From an uncultured Eubacteriales bacterium (GTDB taxonomy: Bacteria; Bacillota; Clostridia; TANB77; CAG-508), in NCBI GenBank assembly GCA_949287075.1, contig CASEEU010000022.1, positions 1-32,009 on the forward strand: a stretch of DNA of 32,009 nt, in the 5' to 3' direction. Numbering within the stretch: position 1 is the first letter of the stretch; each line of letters starts with the position of its first letter. Made by a program: the position numbers and the translations under genes. Shown one piece after another: positions 7,712 to 15,181 of this stretch. Under the pieces are notes generated by a model, which searched no databases, was not told the DNA's origin, and saw only the letters and a program-made list of their open reading frames with translations.

Positions 7712-8599
7712 ATGAAAGATAAAATAATCAAATTTCTAGCACATGAGGGAAGAGTTTCAGTGATATGTGCAAACACAACGCAAATGGTGGAAGAAGCAAG
7801 AAAAATACATGATATGAGTCCAGTTGTAACAGCAGCATTTGGAAGGTTATTAACCATAACGAGCATCATGGCAACAGAAATGAAAGGAAGCAAAGATAAA
7901 TTAACAGTTCAACTAAAAGGAAATGGGCCAATAGGCGTTATGATTGCAACTGCAAATCATAAACCAATTGTAAAAGGATATGCAACAAATCCAGTTGTGG
8001 AATTACCATTAAATGAAGATGGAAAATTAGATGTCAGTGGAGCAGTAGGATATGAAGGATATATTAATGTGGTAAAAGATATTGGATTAAAAGATCCATA
8101 TATTGGAATATCTCCACTAGTATCAGGTGAAATTGCAGAAGATTTTGCAAATTACTTTGTCAATTCAGAACAAAGAAATTCAGCAGTAGCATTAGGGGTA
8201 TTAGTAGATAAAAATGGTGTAAGGGCAAGTGGTGGATATTTAATTAATCCAATGCCAGATGCCACAGAGGAAGATATATCAACAGTTGAGCAATCAATCT
8301 TTAAGGCAGGAGCTATGTCAAAAATGTTAGACCAAAACTTAACATTAGAAGAAATTGCAAAAAAAATAACTGGAGATGAACATGTAGAAATCATAGAAGA
8401 TAGTATTGTTCCAGAATTTAAATGTGATTGTTCAAAAGAACATATGCAAGATGCATTAATGACAATTGGAAAAGAAGAATTGGAAGATATAATTGAAAAA
8501 GAAGGAAGAGCCGAATTAGTTTGTCATTTCTGCAATAAGAAATATGAATTTAATAAAGAAGAATTAGAATATATTTTAAGGAATATAGAAGAAAAATAA
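7712..8599 (+). CDS. hslO: Hsp33 redox-regulated chaperone
   Basis: A 295-residue cytoplasmic holdase chaperone that becomes active when oxidants and heat release its zinc. The four redox-switch cysteines are intact: Cys238-x-Cys240 and Cys271-x2-Cys274 (CDC ... CHFC). The N-terminal domain has typical segments such as LLTITSIMATEMKG, NGPIGVMIATA and GYLINPMPDA. The length matches the family. It is the last gene of an operon with two envelope-glycan genes, an arrangement with no obvious functional logic. A strong terminator follows. Confidence 0.96.
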   Translation: MKDKIIKFLAHEGRVSVICANTTQMVEEARKIHDMSPVVTAAFGRLLTITSIMATEMKGSKDKLTVQLKGNGPIGVMIATANHKPIVKGYATNPVVELPLNEDGKLDVSGAVGYEGYINVVKDIGLKDPYIGISPLVSGEIAEDFANYFVNSEQRNSAVALGVLVDKNGVRASGGYLINPMPDATEEDISTVEQSIFKAGAMSKMLDQNLTLEEIAKKITGDEHVEIIEDSIVPEFKCDCSKEHMQDALMTIGKEELEDIIEKEGRAELVCHFCNKKYEFNKEELEYILRNIEEK

Positions 8600-8603
8600 T
8601 TTT

Positions 8604-8640
8604 AAATACACACTCTATTCAGTAAGCAGAGTGTGTATTT
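8604..8640 (+). terminator. Terminator of hslO operon
   Basis: A perfect 13-bp stem (8604-8616 with 8628-8640) with an 11-base loop, followed by a T-rich stretch. Confidence 0.85.
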
Positions 8641-8655
8641 ATTTTAGTAGTTACA

Positions 8656-8838
8656 GTTCAGTGTAGAATGCCAGAAAAGGTATATATTATATTTTTCGCT
8701 ATCCCAACACTTTACATACTGTAGATCAATCAACTCCCACGGAACTGTCGTTGATTGATTAACAGTATGTAGCGTGTCGGTCCCCACGAAACCCGCTTCA
8801 AATATAATATATACCTTTTCTGGCATTCTACACTGAAC
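8656..8838. repeat. Long inverted-repeat element A (183 bp)
   Basis: Perfect 39-bp arms (8656-8694 and 8800-8838) enclose 105 bases. Inside is a second stem of 21 bp with two mismatches (ACATACTG..., pairing across 8714-8770) that closes a 15-base loop. The two stems are separated by an asymmetric internal loop of about 19 and 29 bases that is richer in G and C than the surroundings. The inner 19 bases of the arm (GGTATATATTATATTTTTC, 8679-8697) match element B at 17 of 19 positions, and the terminal loop shares an ACTCC(C)ACGG motif with B. No ORF, ribosome binding site or transposase is inside. It sits between the hslO terminator and the ppaC promoter. Confidence 0.9.
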
Positions 8839-8883
8839 AATAACTTTAATATTGATAAATTGAACGATTAGGTGTTTTTTTAA

Positions 8884-8912
8884 TTGACAAATTTCGCAAA
8901 TGAAAATATAAT
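8884..8912 (+). promoter_or_regulatory. Consensus promoter of ppaC-smc
   Basis: A perfect TTGACA (8884-8889), 17-base spacer and a perfect TATAAT (8907-8912), 39 bases before the chosen ppaC start. Confidence 0.92.
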
Positions 8913-8951
8913 AGGGAAGATAATAAAAGATATAGAAAAGGAGAAATGAAT

Positions 8952-9881
8952 ATGAAAAAAGAAGAAGTATTTATATTTGGACATAAAAATCCAGATACAG
9001 ATTCAATATGTGCAAGTTTAGTAAGCGAAAGATTAGATAAAAAAAATGGATGGGATTGCACAGTAGCTAAAAGATTAGGAAAAGTAAACAAAGAAACACA
9101 ATATGTATTAGATTATTTACATTTAGAAGCACCAGAGATGATAGACAAAGTAGAAGAAGGACAAGAGGTATGTTTAGTAGATCATAATGAATTTAACCAA
9201 AGTATAGAAGGAATTGAAAAAGCAAAAATTTTATCAGTAACAGATCATCACAGAATTGCAAATTTTGAAACATCAGAACCTTTATATTATACAGCAAAAC
9301 CATATGGATGTACATGTACGATTTTATTTGAAGAATATAAAAGATTAGGACATGAAATTAATAAAGAAGAAGCTATTTTAATGGCAAGTGCCATCATATC
9401 AGACACTTTATTGTTGAAATCTCCAACAACAACAGAACATGATAAAAAAGCATTAGCAGAATTAGAAAAAATAGCAGGAATGGATATTCAAGAATATGGA
9501 TTAAACATGTTAAAAGCAGGAACAGATTTAGGAGATTTTTCAGAGGCAGAATTAGTAAACTTAGATGCAAAAAATTTAGATAAAGATGGAAATAAATTTG
9601 TGATTGCACAAGTAAATACAGTCAGTATCGAAGATGTTTTAAAAAGACAAAAAGATTTAGAAAGTGCAATCAATAGTGAAATAGAGAAAAAAGGATTACA
9701 ATTATTTGTATTTGCCATAACAGATATTTTAAATAGTAATTCAGAAATCATTGCTTTAGGAAATAGAACAGATGCAGTAGAAAAAGCATTTGATGTCAAA
9801 TTAGAAAACAATAGAGCATTTTTACCAGGTGTTGTTTCAAGAAAGAAACAATTATTACCAGATATTGATAAAAATATGTAA
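8952..9881 (+). CDS. ppaC: Manganese-dependent inorganic pyrophosphatase (family II)
   Basis: Cytoplasmic DHH-family enzyme that hydrolyses pyrophosphate and so pulls biosynthetic reactions forward. Metal-binding motifs are intact: FGHKNPDTDS (His11, Asp15, Asp17), VDHNE, the DHHRI motif, and SDTLLLKSPTTTEHD; the C-terminal domain ends with the substrate-binding GVVSRKKQLLP. With the start at 8952 the protein has 309 residues, the usual family II length, and AAAAGGAG lies eight bases upstream; the alternative ATG at 8946 is only two bases from it. There is no CBS/DRTGG regulatory insert. smc begins 15 bases after the stop, so the two are co-transcribed. Confidence 0.96.
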   Translation: MKKEEVFIFGHKNPDTDSICASLVSERLDKKNGWDCTVAKRLGKVNKETQYVLDYLHLEAPEMIDKVEEGQEVCLVDHNEFNQSIEGIEKAKILSVTDHHRIANFETSEPLYYTAKPYGCTCTILFEEYKRLGHEINKEEAILMASAIISDTLLLKSPTTTEHDKKALAELEKIAGMDIQEYGLNMLKAGTDLGDFSEAELVNLDAKNLDKDGNKFVIAQVNTVSIEDVLKRQKDLESAINSEIEKKGLQLFVFAITDILNSNSEIIALGNRTDAVEKAFDVKLENNRAFLPGVVSRKKQLLPDIDKNM

Positions 9882-9896
9882 AAGCAGGAGATATAC

Positions 9897-12800
9897 ATGT
9901 ATTTAAAAAGATTAGAATTACAAGGATTTAAGTCATTTGCGGATAAAACTGTATTAGAATTTATGCCAGGAATTACAAGTGTCATAGGACCAAATGGTTC
10001 TGGAAAAAGTAATATATCAGATGCTATCAGATGGGTACTTGGAGAACAAAGCATGAAATCATTAAGAGGTTCAAAGTCATTAGATATTATCTTTGCAGGT
10101 ACACAAAACAGAAAATCATTAGGTTTTGCAGAAGCATCATTGGTATTTGATAATACAGACGGAAGCTTGCCAATAGAATATACAGAAGTAACCGTTACAA
10201 GAAAAATATATAGAAGTGGAGAAACAGGTTACTATATCAATAAAGTACCATGTAGATTAAAAGATGTATTAGAACTATTTATGGATACCGGTATTGGAAA
10301 AGATGGTTATTCTATTATAGGACAAGGAAAAATAGATGAAATTTTAAGTAATAAATCAGAAGATAGAAGACATATTTTTGAAGAAGCAGCAGGAATTGTA
10401 AAATATAGAGTGAGAAAAGCCGAAAGTGAGAAAAAATTAGAACATACAAAATTAAATCTTCTTAGAATTAATGATATATTGGCAGAAATTGAAACCAATA
10501 TAGAGCCTTTAAAAGTACAAGCAGAAAAAGCAAAAAAATATTTGAATTTAAGAGAAGAGTTAAAAAATATTGAAATTGGTTTATTTTTATACAATATAGA
10601 AAAATATAAAAAAGAATTAGAAGATATTGTAAAAGATGAAGAAATCTATAAAATACAATGCAATGATGAAGAAGGTAGACTAGAAAGAATCAAAGCATTA
10701 AAAGAAGAATTAAAATCAGAAATTGATTATATTACAGAATCCATAGAAGAAATGTCTAATTTAGGATTTGAAAGCAAAAAAGAAATTGAAATGCTAAATT
10801 CTGATATTAATGTGTCTAATACAAGAATTGAAAATAATAAACAAAATAAAGAAAGATTTGAAAAAGAAATTGAAGAACTAACAGTAAGAATACAAGAATT
10901 AGAAGGCGAGAAAAAACAAAAAGAAGAAAAGAAAGAGAACTTAAAACAAAATAGAGAAAAATTCGCAAAAGAATTAGAAGAAAAAGAAATAGAATTGGCA
11001 GAAATTACAAAAAAATTATCTAGTAAAGAATTGGAAATAGAAGAACACAAAAAAACAGTAGAAGAAAATACAGACAAAAAATATGAATTACAAGCTAATA
11101 TTAGTGAACAAGATATTAATTATCAAAATTATCAAAAAAGACAAACACAAATCAAAAATGAAATGATTGGAAATGTTTCTGAACTAGATAATACCAGAAT
11201 GAAAAAAGAAGAAATTGCAAAAGAATTTTATGAAATAGAAAGCAAACGAAACAAGATTTTATCAGATTTAGAAGAAGTAAATATTGAAAAACAAGAAGCA
11301 GATAGAAAAATAAAAGATTTTGATAGTAAAATCAATATGCTTTCAGGAGAAAAGAGAATAAAAGAATCTAAATTAAAATTCTTAATTGAAACCGAAAAAG
11401 AAAAAGAAGGATATATCAAAAGTGTTAAAACATTGTTAAAAGACTGTGAGACAACAAAAGAATTAGGAAAAGGAATGCATGGTGTTTTAGCAAATATTAT
11501 AGAAGTACCAGAAGAATATCAAACAGCGATTGAAATGTGCTTAGGAAGCAGTTTACAAAATATTGTAACAGAAAATGAAGAAGATGCCAAAAGATTAATT
11601 GAACATTTGAGAAAAAACAATTTAGGAAGAGCATCATTTTTACCAATTACATCAGTAAAAGGAAAGAAACTTGAAAAAATTAGAGGTAAAAATACAGGCG
11701 TTATTGGTATTGCTTCAGACTTGATTCAATATAGCAAAAAATATGAAAATATTATTCTAAATTTATTGGGAAGAACTGTTATTGTACAAGATATGGAAAC
11801 AGCTATTAGAGTTGCTAAAGATAATGGATATAGTTTCAGAATTATTACAGTAGAAGGAGATGTCATTAATCCATCAGGTGCCATTACAGGAGGTTCTGTT
11901 GCCAAAAAAACAGTGAATATTTTAGGTAGAGGAAGAGAAATTGAAAAGTTACAAAAAGAAATTAAGAAACTAGAAGAACAAATCCAAAAACTGGAAAAGG
12001 AAAAAGAAACATATCAAGATTCTATTGAACATGTATTAGAAAAAGCTTCATCTTTTGAAAAGGAATTACAGGAAATTGAAATTACATATGCAACAGGAAA
12101 AGAGAAGATTAATAGCATAGAGGAAAATATTGCTAGAGTAGAGACAAGATTAAATAAACTAAAAGAAGAAAGCAAAAAGATAGAAGAACAAAAAGAACAA
12201 AGTATAAAAAACAAAACAGATTTTCAAGAAAAAATACAGGCAATTAATGAAGAAAACGAAAAATTAAAGAAAATCATTACAGAATTTGCAGAACTAAATA
12301 AAGATAATCAAAAATATGTGGATGATTTGAATTTTGATATCACCAATTTAAAAATTTCTGTATCTTCATTTGATGAAAGTGAAAGTTCAATAGAAGAAAT
12401 TCAAGAAAGAATTCATTCTGAAATAGAAAGTACAAATAAAAGTATTGAAAACAAAAAGATACAAATTGAGCAAATTAAACAAGATAATTTTGATTTGGAA
12501 AAAGCAATTGAAGAAATCAAAGAAAAGATAGAGAAAATTAAAGAAGAAGTAAAAAATAGTGGTTCAAAAATCGAAGAACTAAAAGAAAAAAGAATCCAAA
12601 AAAATCAAAAATTAGCAGAACAAGAAGAGGAAATCAACAATAAATTAAAAATTATTGAAGATTTAAAAGCACAAATAGTAAAAGTAGATGCTAAGAAAAC
12701 AAAATTAGAAGAAGACATTAATGGAATCATCAATAAAATGTGGGAAGAATATGAATTAACACCAAATAATGTCGTAGATTACAGAAAACCAGAAAATGTA

Positions 12801-13448
12801 CAATTGACTCGAGAAAAGGTAAAAGATTTACGAAATGAAATTAAGGAATTAGGAAGTGTTAATGTTGACTCAATAGAGGAATACAAGAACTTAAAAGACA
12901 GATATGACTTCATGTGTGAACAAAGAGTGGATTTGGAAAGTACCATGACAAAATTAAGAAAAATTATTTCAGATATGACAAGTATGATGAAAGAACAATT
13001 TAAAGAAAAATTTGAGATGATTAACAAAAATTTTGCAGAAGTATTTAAGGAATTGTTTGGTGGAGGAACTGCAAGTTTGACATTAGAAGATAAAGATAAT
13101 ATCTTAGAATGTGGAATAGAAATAACCGTACAACCACCAGGAAAAAAATTGCAAAACATGATGTTATTATCTGGTGGAGAAAAAGCATTTACAGCCATTG
13201 CCTTGTTATTTGCTATTTTGAAAATCAATCCAGCACCATTCTGTGTGTTAGATGAGATAGAAGCAGCATTAGATGATGTTAATGTTTATCGATATGCAGA
13301 ATATTTAAAGAAATTTTCTAAAAATACGCAATTCTTGGTAATTACACATAGAAAAGGAACGATGGAAGCAGCAGACACAGTTTATGGAATTACGATGGAG
13401 GAAAATGGTATATCAAAATTGTTATCTATGAAATTAAAGAATAATTAG
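9897..13448 (+). CDS. smc: Chromosome segregation protein SMC
   Basis: ATPase that forms the condensin-like SMC-ScpAB complex and organises the chromosome. At 1183 residues it has full length. The order is: Walker A GPNGSGKSN (31-39) in the N-terminal head, a long coiled coil (about 165-510) dominated by E, K, Q and I, the hinge (about 515-670, with GMHGVLANII and TGGSVAKKT), a second coiled coil (about 680-1020), and the C-terminal head with the signature MLLSGGEKA and Walker B FCVLDEIEAALDD. The ATG follows GCAGGAG. In many Firmicutes smc sits between rnc and ftsY; here it follows ppaC and neither partner is present. Confidence 0.97.
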   Translation: MYLKRLELQGFKSFADKTVLEFMPGITSVIGPNGSGKSNISDAIRWVLGEQSMKSLRGSKSLDIIFAGTQNRKSLGFAEASLVFDNTDGSLPIEYTEVTVTRKIYRSGETGYYINKVPCRLKDVLELFMDTGIGKDGYSIIGQGKIDEILSNKSEDRRHIFEEAAGIVKYRVRKAESEKKLEHTKLNLLRINDILAEIETNIEPLKVQAEKAKKYLNLREELKNIEIGLFLYNIEKYKKELEDIVKDEEIYKIQCNDEEGRLERIKALKEELKSEIDYITESIEEMSNLGFESKKEIEMLNSDINVSNTRIENNKQNKERFEKEIEELTVRIQELEGEKKQKEEKKENLKQNREKFAKELEEKEIELAEITKKLSSKELEIEEHKKTVEENTDKKYELQANISEQDINYQNYQKRQTQIKNEMIGNVSELDNTRMKKEEIAKEFYEIESKRNKILSDLEEVNIEKQEADRKIKDFDSKINMLSGEKRIKESKLKFLIETEKEKEGYIKSVKTLLKDCETTKELGKGMHGVLANIIEVPEEYQTAIEMCLGSSLQNIVTENEEDAKRLIEHLRKNNLGRASFLPITSVKGKKLEKIRGKNTGVIGIASDLIQYSKKYENIILNLLGRTVIVQDMETAIRVAKDNGYSFRIITVEGDVINPSGAITGGSVAKKTVNILGRGREIEKLQKEIKKLEEQIQKLEKEKETYQDSIEHVLEKASSFEKELQEIEITYATGKEKINSIEENIARVETRLNKLKEESKKIEEQKEQSIKNKTDFQEKIQAINEENEKLKKIITEFAELNKDNQKYVDDLNFDITNLKISVSSFDESESSIEEIQERIHSEIESTNKSIENKKIQIEQIKQDNFDLEKAIEEIKEKIEKIKEEVKNSGSKIEELKEKRIQKNQKLAEQEEEINNKLKIIEDLKAQIVKVDAKKTKLEEDINGIINKMWEEYELTPNNVVDYRKPENVQLTREKVKDLRNEIKELGSVNVDSIEEYKNLKDRYDFMCEQRVDLESTMTKLRKIISDMTSMMKEQFKEKFEMINKNFAEVFKELFGGGTASLTLEDKDNILECGIEITVQPPGKKLQNMMLLSGGEKAFTAIALLFAILKINPAPFCVLDEIEAALDDVNVYRYAEYLKKFSKNTQFLVITHRKGTMEAADTVYGITMEENGISKLLSMKLKNN

Positions 13449-13449
13449 A

Positions 13450-13494
13450 AAACTAAAAAGCGGAAGGGAGATTTCCCTTTCCGCTTTTCAGTTT
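13450..13494 (+). terminator. Terminator of ppaC-smc
   Basis: A GC-rich stem (AAAAGCGGAAGGGA with TCCCTTTCCGCTTTT, one bulged base) extended by an AACT/AGTT pair outside. It also serves the convergent minus-strand gene that ends at 13509. Confidence 0.8.
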
Positions 13495-13508
13495 GCGTTG
13501 CTACAGAT

Positions 13509-13970
13509 TTAAATAGTTTCTGGAATATAGATTACAATCCGATACACTTTCTTAATTTCCTTATAAGCATCTTTAAATAAAGAAATATAGTGCTTTTTTA
13601 CGGTAATAACAGTCTTTTCATCATTTAGTATGGGACGTGAGTGAAAATCATCCGGAAATTGACTCCGATCCCAATTGTGTCTGATTAGGATGAATCCAGC
13701 TTTTCCCAATAAAACTTTACCATTTTCTCGTACATAAGAGATGTGAGATTTTGACAAGTCAGGCTCACACCAAATCAGAGTTAATTCCTTCTGCATTTCT
13801 TCCGCAGAACGGACTAATTTCAGATTATATTGGACATTGATATCGAGATTTCTTACAATCATATCGATTTCTTTATCAGATAAAATTCCTTTCGATTTTT
13901 TCTTCAGTCCTGCTGCTAGTCTGCTTCTCCTTTCTTTGTAAGAAAGATTTTTAAACCGCGCTTCTTTCAT
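13509..13970 (-). CDS. Unrecognised orphan protein, possible recent acquisition
   Basis: A 153-residue protein with a basic N-terminal half (MKEARFKNLSYKERRSRLAAGLKKKSKG). The middle carries ILSDKEIDMIVRNLDI, and a more beta-like C-terminal half contains LIRHNWDRSQFPDDF and ends VYRIVIYIPETI. There is no signal peptide or membrane helix. I do not recognise the family. The start at 13970 is chosen because AAAGGAG lies five bases upstream; the earlier in-frame ATG at 13997 lacks one. By eye the gene and its leader use more G/C and more codons such as CTG, CGG and CGC equivalents than neighbouring genes, which suggests horizontal transfer. It has its own promoter and a long structured leader (about 105 bases), and is flanked by convergent smc and a separate ytaF unit. 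Confidence 0.7.
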   Translation of the reverse strand: MKEARFKNLSYKERRSRLAAGLKKKSKGILSDKEIDMIVRNLDINVQYNLKLVRSAEEMQKELTLIWCEPDLSKSHISYVRENGKVLLGKAGFILIRHNWDRSQFPDDFHSRPILNDEKTVITVKKHYISLFKDAYKEIKKVYRIVIYIPETI

Positions 13971-14080
13971 AGCAACTCCTTTCTGCCTTTGAGGCAACTA
14001 TCGCACAATGAACAATCTAGTGCAATAGACTACATAGGTCACATAATAGCTTATGACCATAACGCTAGGTACTTGTTCCT

Positions 14081-14109
14081 ATATTATCACGCTTTATTTC
14101 GTAAAGCAA
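14081..14109 (-). promoter_or_regulatory. Promoter of the orphan gene, with long leader
   Basis: Minus-strand TTGCTT (14104-14109), 17-base spacer, TAATAT (14081-14086). The leader of about 105 bases contains a GGTCATAA/TTATG..TGACC hairpin and a TGCCT-CAA-AGGCA hairpin directly before the ribosome binding site. Confidence 0.65.
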
Positions 14110-14150
14110 TGGAAAAATAAAAATAAAATTAAGTTTATATAGACAAATGA

Positions 14151-14813
14151 TTATATCATTTTACAAAATCCAATCATAATTAATAAAATACCAGAAATTG
14201 TTGACCATATGTTATCAGGTAATTTACTAAAAGAATATAGTTTTTTCCCGCAATAATTTCCTAAACTTAAGAAAAATAATTGAAAACAACTTGTTAATAC
14301 TGGGAATATCATGGAAAAAGTATTTAACATACTAAATCCAATCCCAATACAAAGACTATCTAAAGAAAGTGCTAAGCCTAAAAACAAAGCTTCTTTAGAA
14401 TCAATAACATTGGACTTATCTAAATCAGAAGAACTAGGATTCTTAATAATTTTTATCGTAATCCCCAAACATTTTATAAAAAAAGAATATATTTTTTCCG
14501 TATCTGACATTTCTAAATTTTTATTATTTTTTACAATATCATCTCGTTTTGATTTTTTTAATGATTGAAAACACATAAACAATCCCATTATTATTAAAAG
14601 AAAAGCACCTAAGTAATGAATCAAAAAATCAGGGAAAATGAATTTTAACAAATTTCCAAAATATATAGAAATAATGGAAATGATAAAACTAATAAAAAAT
14701 AAAATAGATTTAGCACCCATAGTTATTTTTGTATTTTTAATTCCATATGTGATACCAATTCCTAGAGAATCAATACTACTAGAGATTGCTAAAAATAAGC
14801 AGTTAAGTAACAT
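14151..14813 (-). CDS. ytaF: Sporulation membrane protein YtaF-like (MntP/YtaF family)
   Basis: A 220-residue integral membrane protein with six hydrophobic segments in two related halves. The first half has AISSSIDSLGIGITYGIKNTKI and the second has GLALSLDSLCIGIGFSML; this repeated S-x-D-S-x-x-x-G motif defines the MntP/YtaF cation-exporter-like family. The ITYGIKNTKI continuation after the first motif fits YtaF better than MntP (MntP is a manganese exporter). A hydrophilic Lys/Ser/Asp-rich loop (about 85-150) separates the halves. The start at 14813 follows AGAGGTG; the frame remains open upstream but without a ribosome binding site. The role of YtaF in sporulation is poorly defined; transport is inference. 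Confidence 0.82.
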   Translation of the reverse strand: MLLNCLFLAISSSIDSLGIGITYGIKNTKITMGAKSILFFISFIISIISIYFGNLLKFIFPDFLIHYLGAFLLIIMGLFMCFQSLKKSKRDDIVKNNKNLEMSDTEKIYSFFIKCLGITIKIIKNPSSSDLDKSNVIDSKEALFLGLALSLDSLCIGIGFSMLNTFSMIFPVLTSCFQLFFLSLGNYCGKKLYSFSKLPDNIWSTISGILLIMIGFCKMI

Positions 14814-14925
14814 AAAAACACCTCTAACCACATCATATGAAGACAATAAAAAAATGTTAAAAATAGTAATAAAAATAGATGATGTGAATACAATTAGAAA
14901 AACAAAGGACAAGATAATGTCTGTG

Positions 14926-15153
14926 TCCGTTTCGATATTTTAGCAGGTGAGGTGGTATGTATTATTTTTTTCATGATTTCCTCGGCTTGCTTCATAGATG
15001 ATAACTTCTAAGTTTTTAATAAGTGAGCCTCTCGCTGTTCGCGCTTCCTCACTTATTAAAAACTAAGAATTTATACATCTACTCCACGGCACATTCGTCA
15101 ATACATTCAAAAAATAATACATACCACCTCACCTGCTAAAATATCGAAACGGA
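14926..15153. repeat. Long inverted-repeat element B (228 bp)
   Basis: Perfect 45-bp arms (14926-14970 and 15109-15153) enclose 138 bases. Inside is a second stem of about 33 bp with a few mismatches (TAGATG... to ...GTGAG on the left, 14995-15028), closing a loop of about 20 bases. An asymmetric internal loop (about 24 and 27 bases) separates the two stems. The architecture is the same as element A; the inner arm (GGTATGTATTATTTTTTTC, 14954-14972) and an ACTCCACGG motif (15081-15089) are shared with A, while the outer arms differ. It fills the space between divergent ytaF and the P-type ATPase gene, ending 28 bases before the ATPase ATG. No coding sequence or clear promoter is inside. Confidence 0.9.
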
Positions 15154-15181
15154 AAAATATCATACAAAGGAGAGAAAGTAT

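Noticed and set aside
8656..8838. Retron or group II intron reading of element A
   Set aside because: No reverse transcriptase gene is in the window and no intron domain V-like motif is visible.
9488..10054. Minus-strand open frame of 188 codons across the ppaC-smc junction
   Set aside because: It is a shadow of two certain genes, hydrophobic from reversed AT-rich codons, with no ribosome binding site.
14814..14912. 33-residue N-terminal extension of the ytaF frame
   Set aside because: No ribosome binding site at 14912, and homologous proteins begin at the first membrane helix; the ATG at 14813 follows AGAGGTG.
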